Assembly: GCA_035353175.1 (NCBI GenBank)
Contig: DAOPZC010000039.1
Span: forward strand, 1 to 47,034
Direction: 5' to 3'
From: DAOPZC01 sp035353175
GTDB taxonomy: Bacteria > Verrucomicrobiota > Kiritimatiellia > RFP12 > UBA1067
DNA length: 47,034 nucleotides
Position 1 is the stretch's first letter. Every line of letters starts with the position of its first letter. Both the position numbers and the translations under genes were made by a program. Below are positions 7,004 to 15,177 of this stretch, piece by piece. The notes under the pieces were generated by a model. That model had not been told where the DNA came from. It saw only the letters and a list, made by a program, of their open reading frames with translations, and did not search any database.

Positions 7004-9790
7004 TTATTTCAACTCCTTGATGCGGAGTCTGCGGAACTCGTTTTTCATCGGCGGCCCCTTGTGCAATTGCAGCGTGATCGCCCCCTGCCGCGGAGACTCC
7101 GGCCGATGATCCTCGAACTGGCTCATCAGCACGCCGTTCACGTAGATGGTGATCGCCGGGCCGCGGCAGATGACCCGGATGCTGTTCCAATCCTCGACGT
7201 TGAAGAGCTTTTGCAGTTCCGCTGAATCCGCAAACCGCTGCGACGTCTTCTTGCCGTCAGGCGCCAGCACCACCTTCTCACCGCGTGCGCCGATCAGATG
7301 CATCTTGGGGTGATAGAGGAAACCGACGAAATGCCCGCCGCCGTTCATGTCGGCCTGATATCCCGTATCGCGGTCGGCGACCGCTTCGGCGCGCAGTTGA
7401 ATGCCGGAGTTGGCGCTCTTGGTCAGACGGAACTCAACCCGCAGTTCGAAATCGCCGGGTGTGCCCCCTTTCCAGATCAGATGGTTGTTCGACACCAGCG
7501 GATTCTCCTTCGTGCTCTCGCCCGTCAGCACGCCGTCCACGGCCTTCCACCACGTCCCGCCGCGAGACTCCCACCCCGACAAATCCCTGCCGTTGAACAT
7601 CGGCACAAAACCCGTCTCGTCGCCCGCCGCTTGCTTTTCCGCCTCGGCCTTTCTGGCCTGCGCCTGGCAAGCCTTCGCGCGCTTGACCAGAACTTCATTG
7701 CCGCTGGACTTCGACACCTTCTCCATGATTTCCGCAACCGGGCCGGGCTCGCCGGCCAGATTCTCGGCAATCGCCACGGCCGCCTGGCAGGCGTCCTCTT
7801 TCAGGCCCGGGACGTCGAAGCTGTCCGCCGCGAAGGCCAACGCCTCGGGCGTCGGCGCAGCGCTCAGCGATGCCAGCACCAGCCTGCGCTCCTCGTCGCG
7901 CCCGGCCCAGCCGAAAGCCTTCTTCAAAGAGGCCAACTTCTGCGCGGCGGCCACCTCCTGCGCGGGCACGAGCTTGACGTAGCCGCGCAGGGCCAGAATC
8001 TTGATCTTCTGATTGGGCTCGGACTGGATAATTTTCTCGAGGTCAGGCAGAACCTCGGCCAGCGGCCAGTCGCACAGCGCGCGCTGAGCGGCCTCCTTGA
8101 GTTCGGCATGGGGATCAACGGCTGCGGCACGCACGATGCCGAGCGCTTTTTCTCCCCCGGCGGAACAGAGAATTCTGAGCAGCGCGAGCTTCGGCGCACC
8201 CTGCGCCTGTCCGTAAGCGGCCATCAGCGGCTCGATCACCGCCGGCGGAATTGAGCCAGCCCCCATATCGAGACGGAGCGTCGCTCCCTCGTTCGCGACC
8301 GCACTTCGCGAGACGCCGTTGACGGCGTACTCGATCGTAAACCTTTTGACTTTCCCGGGAGCCGCATCCCCGAATGTGCCATTCGCGACGTCGAGGGTCG
8401 CATTGCCGGCCTTGACGAGCGCGGCCACTTTAGCGGTGACGTCCTTTTGGGGGCCGTCGGGCAACACGCCGTAAACCGCCTTGCGGATCACAATCGCCCC
8501 GGGAACGGCCACCGACTGACGCGCGCACACCGCCGAGACAGCCCGCTCCGCCGCCTCAACCGCAGCCGTACTCTGCAGAATCCCCAACAGCGCGGGCAGT
8601 TCCTTCACGCCCGCAAGATCGGCCAGCACCTTGAGGCTCGCCCCGCAGAGCGGCGGCTCCGCCCCGCCCGCCAGCCGCAAAAGTTCCGGCATCGCCGACG
8701 CGATCCGCCGACGTCCGACCAACTCCACGCCCACGCGCCGCAGCTTGGGGTCAGGCGTGCCGAGCAGCGCGATGATCGTCGCGTCCACGGTGGGGCCGGA
8801 GAATCCCGCGAGTGCCGTCTGCGCCGCTTCGGCAACGCCCGTGTCATCCGAGCCGGCAAGCTCCGCCAGCACCGGCACCGATTCGGCGCCCCCCAATCGC
8901 GCAAGCGCCGCGATGGCCGCAACGCGGGATTCCGGCACACCGCCGCGGGCCAGACCGATCAGCGCCGGCGATGCGGCCGCATCGCCGCGCTCGCCCAGAA
9001 CGGCCGTCACGCAGACCTGCTTCGCGGCGGGAAGATTCCCGAGCTCATCGGCCAACGCGCGCGACACCTCCGCGCCCGGCAGCTCCAGCCCCGTCCGAAG
9101 CGCCACGCTGAACAAAGTGGGGTCGTCGCTTCGCAGCTGCTCGAGCAGCTGCGGCAGCCCCGCCGTCGTGCCCCGCGCGAGAATCGCGCCGCGAAGCGCG
9201 GCCATCTTCACGTTCGAGGGCACCCGCGCGGTGCGCACCGCGTCGTACATCGCAACCGCCTCGTCACGCGACGGCGCAGCCTCGGCGCACCGCAAAAGGC
9301 CCTCGGAAGCGGCGGGCACCTTCCCAAGCGACGCTTTCAGCGCGGCGACCGCCGGCGGCGTGCCGATCCTGCCGAGAGCGACGGCGGAAGCCGCCGCGAC
9401 CTCGCCGTCCGGGGCGCCGAGCAACTTCGCCAGCACATCGACCGCCTGAGTGTCGCGCCGCACGCCGACGGACTGGATCACGCCGGCCAGCAGCCGGCCC
9501 TTCAGCTGGCCGAGCGCAGCGCGCAAAGCCGCGTCCACCGCCTGATCGGGAATGGTCTCGAGGCCGTACCGGGCCATGTGCGAGAGCTTCTCGTCGCCAA
9601 GCAGCGCGGCCAGCGGCGCGACAGACGCCTTCGTGCCGAGCCTTGCGAGGTCGATGCACGCGTCGGCTTTCTGCTGCTGCGGCGCATCCGACTTCAGCAC
9701 GGCGATCAAGGCGTCCTCAGGCGACTGCGCGGACACCGACAGGGACATGGCGCATAAAGAAAACAACAGATATTTAAAAAGCGGGTTCAT
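7004..9790 (-). CDS. Secreted HEAT-repeat protein with DUF1080 domain
   Basis: 928-residue exported protein. The signal peptide is residues 1-22 (MNPLFKYLLFSLCAMSLSVS). Many HEAT/PBS-lyase-like helical repeats (VDVLAKLLGAPDGEVAAASA..., VPVLAELAGSDDTGVAEAA...) cover about 25-390 and resume at 530-700. A DUF1080 (3-keto-disaccharide hydrolase family) beta-sandwich occupies about 726-928, beginning FVPMFNGRDLSGWESRGG and including SGIQLRA. DUF1080 enzymes act on 3-keto-glycosides or bind sugars, and the HEAT part is probably a scaffold. It follows the oxidoreductase by 16 bases, with AAGGGTAG as ribosome binding site. Pairing with a Gfo/Idh/MocA oxidoreductase suits a 3-keto-sugar route, but the substrate is unknown. 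Confidence 0.88.
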   Translation of the reverse strand: MNPLFKYLLFSLCAMSLSVSAQSPEDALIAVLKSDAPQQQKADACIDLARLGTKASVAPLAALLGDEKLSHMARYGLETIPDQAVDAALRAALGQLKGRLLAGVIQSVGVRRDTQAVDVLAKLLGAPDGEVAAASAVALGRIGTPPAVAALKASLGKVPAASEGLLRCAEAAPSRDEAVAMYDAVRTARVPSNVKMAALRGAILARGTTAGLPQLLEQLRSDDPTLFSVALRTGLELPGAEVSRALADELGNLPAAKQVCVTAVLGERGDAAASPALIGLARGGVPESRVAAIAALARLGGAESVPVLAELAGSDDTGVAEAAQTALAGFSGPTVDATIIALLGTPDPKLRRVGVELVGRRRIASAMPELLRLAGGAEPPLCGASLKVLADLAGVKELPALLGILQSTAAVEAAERAVSAVCARQSVAVPGAIVIRKAVYGVLPDGPQKDVTAKVAALVKAGNATLDVANGTFGDAAPGKVKRFTIEYAVNGVSRSAVANEGATLRLDMGAGSIPPAVIEPLMAAYGQAQGAPKLALLRILCSAGGEKALGIVRAAAVDPHAELKEAAQRALCDWPLAEVLPDLEKIIQSEPNQKIKILALRGYVKLVPAQEVAAAQKLASLKKAFGWAGRDEERRLVLASLSAAPTPEALAFAADSFDVPGLKEDACQAAVAIAENLAGEPGPVAEIMEKVSKSSGNEVLVKRAKACQAQARKAEAEKQAAGDETGFVPMFNGRDLSGWESRGGTWWKAVDGVLTGESTKENPLVSNNHLIWKGGTPGDFELRVEFRLTKSANSGIQLRAEAVADRDTGYQADMNGGGHFVGFLYHPKMHLIGARGEKVVLAPDGKKTSQRFADSAELQKLFNVEDWNSIRVICRGPAITIYVNGVLMSQFEDHRPESPRQGAITLQLHKGPPMKNEFRRLRIKELK

Positions 9791-9806
9791 TTCAATCTAC
9801 CCTTCA

Positions 9807-11141
9807 TCAGACCTGCCAAGGCTGGCGCATGGCGCGCGAGCGCATCCGGTTGGCCTCGGGATCGTTGACAAACTCTTCCTTCACCGCATCGAAGCGCAAG
9901 TCGCGCTTCAGCCACATCGCGATGTTGGCCGCGTGGACGGTCGTCATCGAGCGGTGCATGACCACGGCGTTAGCCACGGGCTGCTGTCGCGTCCGCACGC
10001 AGTCGAGGAAATTGCGCATGTGCCCCATGCGTCGTCCGGTGCGGGACATGTAGTCCTGCAGCAGCTTCGTGTATTCGGCCAGCAGAGACGGATGAGAAAC
10101 GTCCGGGCGCTGGTAGCCGTCGGCGCAGGCGACCCATCCCTCCGTGCCCTCGTAACGCACACCGCACGAGCCGTGCCAGCCGTCCCGTTCGAAGACCATC
10201 TCCACCCCGTTGGCGAAGCGCGTGACCATGCCGTCGCTCGAGTCGTTGTTCACGTAGCCGTAAAAGACCGGCGAGGTGTCGCCAAAGCCGAGCGCCACAT
10301 GGCACTGCGCGAAGGTGTGCGAGCCCCATTCCCCGATGCAACTCGTGTGGAAGTCGTACTGGCCGTGCCAGCCGCCGTGCACGTAACGCGAATTGTAGGG
10401 CCGCCACGGCGCGGGGCCGAGCCAAGCGTCCCAGTCAAGGTCGTCGCGCGGCGGCTCCGGTTCGGCAGGCAGCCACGCGCGGTTCATGTATGCGCTGTCC
10501 CACGGGGCTATATGCGCACGAACGGTGCGGACTTCACCGAGGCGTCCGAGCCGCATCAGCTCGTTGGCCACCGTGAAATTCGCCTCGCTCAGACGTTGCG
10601 TGCCGGTCTGGAAAACGCGACCGTAGCGCTGCGCGGCCTGCACCACGGCCTGCCCCTGCGCGATCGTCATGGACCCCGGCTTCTCGCAATAGACGTCCTT
10701 GCCCGCACGCATCGCCAAGACCGATGCCGTGGCATGCCACCGGTCGCTGGTCGCGATCAGCACGGCGTCGATGTCCGAGCGTTCCGCCAAAAATTCCCGC
10801 ATGTCACGGTACATGGCGCAATCGGCGTTGCCGTACTTCTCGTCCACGATCTTTTTGACGGCCTCACGGCGATCTTTCCGGACGTCGCAGACCGCGACGA
10901 ACTGCGCGTCGGCCTCCCTCAGAATGCCGGAGCGCAAATCGTCTGTGCCGCGTCCGCCGATGCCGATGCCGCCCATGACGATCCGCTCACTCGGCGCCAC
11001 GGCTCCGCCGCGCCCCAAGGCCGAAGCCGGAACGATGAACGGCATTGCGGCCGCCCCACCGGCCAACGCCGCGCGTTTTAGAAAATGGCGGCGGCTCAAT
11101 GCCCCGCCTCGCCCCTGCGTTTCCCTATCGGATGACGACAT
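9807..11141 (-). CDS. Tat-exported Gfo/Idh/MocA family oxidoreductase
   Basis: Predicted NAD(P)-dependent oxidoreductase of about 444 residues, probably acting on a sugar or cyclitol in the periplasm. A twin-arginine leader (SRRHFLKRAALAGGAAAMPF) precedes a Rossmann fold with GIGIGGRGTDDL and the CDVR segment. The EKPGSM motif of this family carries the active-site lysine. A C-terminal alpha/beta domain with RSMTTVHAANIAMWL follows. ATG 11141 is chosen: it has a strong GGGGAGGGGG ribosome binding site, and the longer in-frame extension to 11228 would begin inside the -10 box. It heads a two-gene operon with the HEAT-DUF1080 gene. Export of this family with tightly bound cofactor is known for several relatives. 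Confidence 0.92.
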   Translation of the reverse strand: MSSSDRETQGRGGALSRRHFLKRAALAGGAAAMPFIVPASALGRGGAVAPSERIVMGGIGIGGRGTDDLRSGILREADAQFVAVCDVRKDRREAVKKIVDEKYGNADCAMYRDMREFLAERSDIDAVLIATSDRWHATASVLAMRAGKDVYCEKPGSMTIAQGQAVVQAAQRYGRVFQTGTQRLSEANFTVANELMRLGRLGEVRTVRAHIAPWDSAYMNRAWLPAEPEPPRDDLDWDAWLGPAPWRPYNSRYVHGGWHGQYDFHTSCIGEWGSHTFAQCHVALGFGDTSPVFYGYVNNDSSDGMVTRFANGVEMVFERDGWHGSCGVRYEGTEGWVACADGYQRPDVSHPSLLAEYTKLLQDYMSRTGRRMGHMRNFLDCVRTRQQPVANAVVMHRSMTTVHAANIAMWLKRDLRFDAVKEEFVNDPEANRMRSRAMRQPWQV

Positions 11142-11226
11142 GTTCCCCCTCCCCGTCCTTGTTCGCATGATTTTTTTTCGCGCCTCTCGGCACCATTCCG
11201 CGATACCGGAACCCCATGCTTTTTTC

Positions 11227-11256
11227 ATTATGATGAACGGCCGTTCACAAAGTCAA
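11227..11256 (-). promoter_or_regulatory. Promoter with palindromic operator in the spacer
   Basis: On the minus strand, TTGACT (11256-11251) and CATAAT (11232-11227) are 5/6 matches to -35 and -10, separated by 18 bases. The spacer contains the perfect 14-base palindrome TGAACGGCCGTTCA (11234-11247). A dimeric repressor bound there would block RNA polymerase; the shape is TetR-like. It drives the oxidoreductase (ATG 11141), leaving a leader of about 80 bases. No regulator gene lies in the window. Confidence 0.7.
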
Positions 11257-11283
11257 TTCCCGATTCTTGCCGCGCCGAAAGAT

Positions 11284-12030
11284 CTACTCCCGTCCGTCGA
11301 AACACCGCTGCAGGACCGCCGGATACGTCTCGCCGTCCACCGTTCCCGCGCCCTTGACACTTGCGCCAAACGTGATGCTGTCGCCGAAACAAACGACCGT
11401 CTCGCCGCTTTTCGCTCGGGCTCCGATCACCTCGAAAGCGCGCCGCCCCAACAGCGCGTAGGCCGCCGGCGTCAAATGCACGCCGTCCCGTCCGCCGCCA
11501 TTCTTCTCGCACCGGATCAGACATTTCTCGGAAATGTTCTCGCCGCCGTTTTTCTCAATGATCGCCCGCAGGTCGACGAGCGGCAAGCCGTTCTCACGCG
11601 CGATTTTCACCACAGACTGATTGTACGCCCCGAGATACGCCTGCAAGGACTCCGTGTGCGGATGCTTCGGGTGCCGGGCCCGCACGTACGCCTCGATGAC
11701 CGGATTGATCGTGACCAGCGCCACCGTCTTCACGCCGCCTTCCGACAAACGCCCCGCGATGGCCCGCATGTTGTTCTCGTAGTCCGACAATGACTGCAGG
11801 TTGCCGGAGTTCATCGCATCGTTCATGCCGAAATAAACGACCACATGCTGCGGTTTGAGCGACAGCACCTCTTTGTCCAAAAGTTGTAGCGCGTTCTTGC
11901 TGTTTCGGCCCGGAAAGCCTTTGTTGACCACCGCAACCGTGCGCTTATCCGCCGGGCTCGCCTGATCGGCCATTCCGGAGAGGCCCATTACCGCACCCAG
12001 GAACAAGGCCGTTTTCAGCGCGTTCATCAT
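11284..12030 (-). CDS. Exported SGNH/GDSL hydrolase, circularly permuted
   Basis: 248-residue predicted esterase or acetylhydrolase. The leader is MMNALKTALFLGAVMGLSGMA. All four SGNH blocks are present but in permuted order: block II glycine G38 (NKGFPGRNS), block III N70 (YFGMND), block V D182/H185 (DGVHL), and only then block I with nucleophile S218 (CFGDSITFG). Block I normally starts the domain; here the protein ends about 30 residues after it, just where block II would follow in a normal enzyme. The catalytic triad is complete, so activity is plausible. ATG 12030 is preceded by a purine-rich GGGGGAAGAGAG; an upstream extension to 12093 lacks a leader at its N-terminus. Its substrate is unknown. 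Confidence 0.85.
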   Translation of the reverse strand: MMNALKTALFLGAVMGLSGMADQASPADKRTVAVVNKGFPGRNSKNALQLLDKEVLSLKPQHVVVYFGMNDAMNSGNLQSLSDYENNMRAIAGRLSEGGVKTVALVTINPVIEAYVRARHPKHPHTESLQAYLGAYNQSVVKIARENGLPLVDLRAIIEKNGGENISEKCLIRCEKNGGGRDGVHLTPAAYALLGRRAFEVIGARAKSGETVVCFGDSITFGASVKGAGTVDGETYPAVLQRCFDGRE

Positions 12031-12288
12031 GTCGTTAACTCTCTTCCCCCGTTTTGATCTTCGCATCATCCCCCACCCTGCACATGGCAACAAGCGCCTT
12101 CAGACACGCACCTGTCGCTCGGCCCATCCTCGCCATGCTTTCCACATTCCCACGCTATGATCTTTTCACACCTTACACTTTCCGAACGGGCCACGTCAAA
12201 CGGATAGGCGGCCTGACCGGCTGCCAGAAAAACCGGATTTGCCCTTCCATCGTCGTTCCGCAGCAATAAAAGCGCTTCCCTAACGTTG

Positions 12289-13848
12289 ATGCAAACCATG
12301 AAAGACGGTGTTCGACAAATCACCTGCGCGTGCGGGTATGCGTTGGCCGGTTTCGCCTTCGCGCTGAGCGCCGCCACAGACTCGGACGTGGACCGGAGCG
12401 TCGCCGACCACCTGGTGCAGTTCAAGCTGACGCTTCCGGCCCGGTGTGACGACGAGACATTCCTACGCCGCATCCATCTCGATCTGACGGGCCTGCTCCC
12501 CGATCCCGATCAGATCCGGCAGTTTCTTCGCGACACCCGTCCGGAAAAGCGGCGCGAGCTCATCAATGCGCTGTTGGACGCACCCGCATGCGCCGACTAT
12601 CAGGCCATGAAATGGCTCGACCTGCTGCGCGTGAAATCGGAATTTCCCGCCAATCTCTGGCCAAACGCCGTGCAGGTCTACTCCCGCTGGATCAGAAAGT
12701 GCGTCTCGGACAACACGCCCTACGACGCCTTCGCCCGCGAGCTGCTCGCCGCCAACGGCAGCAATTTCCGCGATCCTCCCGTCAATTTCTTCCGTGCCCT
12801 GCCCCAGAAAGACGCGACCAACATCGCCGCCTTTGTCGCCCAAAGCCTGATGGGACTCCGGCTCCAGACTCTGCCGGCCTCGACACAAAGCGACCTGGCC
12901 CGGTTCTTCAGCGCCGTGGACTATAAATCGACAACCGAATGGAAAGAAGAGATCGTCTTTTTCAATCCCTCCAAGCTCGGCCCAGACCCCGTGGCAATGC
13001 GTTTCCCGGACGGGAAGGCCGCCCGCTGCGCGCCAGGTTCCGATCCGCGCCAACTCTTTTCGGCATGGCTCACATCGCCCGGCAACCCCTATTTCGCGCG
13101 TTGCATCGTCAACCGCATCTGGTTCCAGCTCATGGGCCGCGGCATCGTCCACGAGGCCGACGACCTGCGCCCCGACAACCCGCCTGCGAACCCCGCACTC
13201 CTTGCGCTCCTCGAAAAGTCGCTGAAGGAAAACGCCTTTGATCTGCATGCCGTCTTTCGCCTGATCCTGAATTCGCAAACCTATCAGGCTGAGCCGTTCA
13301 CGCCACCCGCCCCCCTCGCCCAACGGACGGGCTATGCCTTCTACCAGATCCGGCAACTCGACGCCGAAGTGCTTCTGGACATCATCTGCCAAATCACCGG
13401 CACCACCGAGAGTTACTCCAGCCAAGTGCCCGAACCCTACACGAACTTCACCGAGAGCCGCTCCGTCCGGATCAGTGACGGAAGCGTCACCAATCCCTTC
13501 CTCGAAATGTTTGGACGGCCGCCGCGCGACACCGGCCTCTTGTCCGAGCGCTCCAACAGCCCCACCACCGCCCAGCGCCTGCACTTGCTGAACGCCACGC
13601 ATATCCAGAACAAGCTGCAGCGCCCGTCTTCCTTCCGGCGATTCAAGCGAGACCGGGAAATGCCATCCGCCTCACCCGTGCGTCCGATCGAAGAGCTCTA
13701 CCTGTTGGCATTGTCACGCCATCCCACGCCCGAAGAGCGGCAGGCCGTTTCTGAATACACTCGGGCGAACGGCGGCCCAGACATCACGATCGCCCAGGAT
13801 CTTCTCTGGGCACTGATCAACACCAAAGAATTCTGCGTCAGGAGGTGA
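12289..13848 (+). CDS. DUF1549/DUF1553 domain protein lacking cytochrome domain
   Basis: About 519 residues, exported by a Sec leader (residues 1-28). It carries DUF1549 (about 45-250; FLRRIHLDLTGLLPD) and DUF1553 (about 254-500; WLTSPGNPYFARCIVNRIW and LYLLALSRHPTPEER). These domains abound in Planctomycetes and Verrucomicrobia in large proteins that begin with a cytochrome-c-like PSCyt1 domain with a CXXCH haem site; here no CXXCH is present and the protein is short. Function is unproven; links to polysaccharide use have been proposed. The start is ATG 12289 or ATG 12298. It is followed by a DUF1501 gene and a PPC-domain gene, the usual neighbours. Confidence 0.88.
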   Translation: MQTMKDGVRQITCACGYALAGFAFALSAATDSDVDRSVADHLVQFKLTLPARCDDETFLRRIHLDLTGLLPDPDQIRQFLRDTRPEKRRELINALLDAPACADYQAMKWLDLLRVKSEFPANLWPNAVQVYSRWIRKCVSDNTPYDAFARELLAANGSNFRDPPVNFFRALPQKDATNIAAFVAQSLMGLRLQTLPASTQSDLARFFSAVDYKSTTEWKEEIVFFNPSKLGPDPVAMRFPDGKAARCAPGSDPRQLFSAWLTSPGNPYFARCIVNRIWFQLMGRGIVHEADDLRPDNPPANPALLALLEKSLKENAFDLHAVFRLILNSQTYQAEPFTPPAPLAQRTGYAFYQIRQLDAEVLLDIICQITGTTESYSSQVPEPYTNFTESRSVRISDGSVTNPFLEMFGRPPRDTGLLSERSNSPTTAQRLHLLNATHIQNKLQRPSSFRRFKRDREMPSASPVRPIEELYLLALSRHPTPEERQAVSEYTRANGGPDITIAQDLLWALINTKEFCVRR

Positions 13849-13850
13849 CC

Positions 13851-15167
13851 ATGCGAGGGAAGAGCACCGGAGCGACGACACGCCGCGGTTTCCTGCAGGC
13901 AGGGCTGCGCGCGGGCCTGGCATTTCCGTTCATTCCCGTACGGAACATGTTCGCCGCGATGCCGCAGAAAACCTTTGCCAAAGCCGTAATCCAAATCTGG
14001 ATGTGGGGCGGCCCCAGCCATCTCGACACCTTCGACCCAAAACCCGACGCCGGCAACGATTACTGCGGCCCCCTGAACGCCCCCATCCCGACCGCCGTGG
14101 CCGGCATGCGGATCGGCCAGCTGCTGCCCCTGCTCGCGAAGCGGGCCGGCGACTTCAGCCTGGTCCGCAGCATGACCCACGGCATCAACGCCCACGAGAC
14201 GGCCTCCTATGTGGTGCAGACGGGACGCACGCCCGGCGACGGACAGGTCTATCCCGCCGTCGGCGCGGTGGTGGCGTTCAAGAAGGCGTCCCGGGCCTCC
14301 GGACTGATCCCGCCCTATATCGCGCTCACGAAGCCCCTGGGCCGTTTCTCGGAGGCCGGTTTCCTCGGATCGCGCTACAAACCTTTCGCGACCGGCGGAG
14401 ACCCCAACGCCAACGTCTTCGCGGCCGAAGGAATCGTCACCGAAGGCATCTCGCGCGAACGGCAGGAACGCCGCCGCGGCCTTCTCGCACAGCTCGACAC
14501 GCTGGACAAAAAGCAACCTTCGCCGCTCTTCGACGCCATGGCCGCCGGCCGCGAACAGGCTTACGAACTGATCCTCGGCGAACCTGGCAAAGTGTTCGAC
14601 CTTTCGTTGGAAAATGACGCGGTACGCGACCGCTACGGGCGTAACACCTTCGGCCAGTCCTGTCTCGCGGCACGCCGTCTGATCGAGCAAGGGGCCGTCT
14701 ACGTCAGCATCAACTATCCCGGATGGGATACGCACAAGCAGCATTTCAACCTCATGAGCCGCAAGCTACCCGAGTTCGACACCGGGCTCTCCGCACTCCT
14801 CGAGGATCTCGCCCAACGCGGATTGCTCGCCGCCACCATCGTCTGGTGCGGCGGCGAATTCGGACGCACGCCGAAGATCCAATGGGAAGCGCCATGGAAC
14901 GGCGGGCGGGGCCACTACGGGAAAGCCTTTTCTACTTTCCTCGCAGGCGGCGGTTTTCGCGGCGGGCAGATCGTTGGCGCGACCGATGCGCGCGGCGAAG
15001 AGATCGAAAAAGATCCCGTCTATCCCACAGACCTGATCGCAGCCATCTACGGGCGGCTCGGATTCGATGCTGCCGACACGGTGCCGCACCCGCAAGGCCT
15101 GAATATCCCGCTCGTGCCCGCTCGCGAAACCTCCGCGGGGCCCACCCCCTTAAACGCGCTCACCTGA
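13851..15167 (+). CDS. DUF1501 family exported protein
   Basis: 438 residues. ATG 13851 is chosen because a perfect AGGAGGTGA ribosome binding site overlaps the previous stop; a GTG at 13845 is also in frame. The N-terminus has a Tat-like leader (TTRRGFLQAGLRAGLAF). The body matches DUF1501, a relative of the sulfatase/alkaline-phosphatase fold: WMWGGPSHLDTFDPKP near 50, SMTHGINAHETASY near 110, NYPGWDTHKQHFN near 288, and VWCGGEFGRTPKIQ near 330. Whether it is an active hydrolase is unknown. It is the standard partner of DUF1549/1553 proteins, and translational coupling implies a shared complex or pathway at the cell surface. Confidence 0.93.
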   Translation: MRGKSTGATTRRGFLQAGLRAGLAFPFIPVRNMFAAMPQKTFAKAVIQIWMWGGPSHLDTFDPKPDAGNDYCGPLNAPIPTAVAGMRIGQLLPLLAKRAGDFSLVRSMTHGINAHETASYVVQTGRTPGDGQVYPAVGAVVAFKKASRASGLIPPYIALTKPLGRFSEAGFLGSRYKPFATGGDPNANVFAAEGIVTEGISRERQERRRGLLAQLDTLDKKQPSPLFDAMAAGREQAYELILGEPGKVFDLSLENDAVRDRYGRNTFGQSCLAARRLIEQGAVYVSINYPGWDTHKQHFNLMSRKLPEFDTGLSALLEDLAQRGLLAATIVWCGGEFGRTPKIQWEAPWNGGRGHYGKAFSTFLAGGGFRGGQIVGATDARGEEIEKDPVYPTDLIAAIYGRLGFDAADTVPHPQGLNIPLVPARETSAGPTPLNALT

Positions 15168-15177
15168 AGGAACAGCC

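Noticed and set aside
11142..11228. Longer N-terminus for the oxidoreductase
   Set aside because: It would start within the -10 box; the ATG at 11141 has a strong ribosome binding site and directly precedes the Tat leader.
12054..12269. Small plus-strand frame between the SGNH and DUF1549 genes
   Set aside because: No ribosome binding site or recognisable product; it lies in the intergenic region upstream of divergent genes.
12094..12288. Sigma-70 promoter for the DUF1549 operon (TATGAT at 12156-12161)
   Set aside because: The nearest -35-like sequence (TTTCCA at 12139-12144) is only 11 bases away, too close to be convincing.
12463..13602. 379-codon minus-strand frame opposite the DUF1549/1553 gene
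   Set aside because: No domain; the plus frame carries both family signatures.
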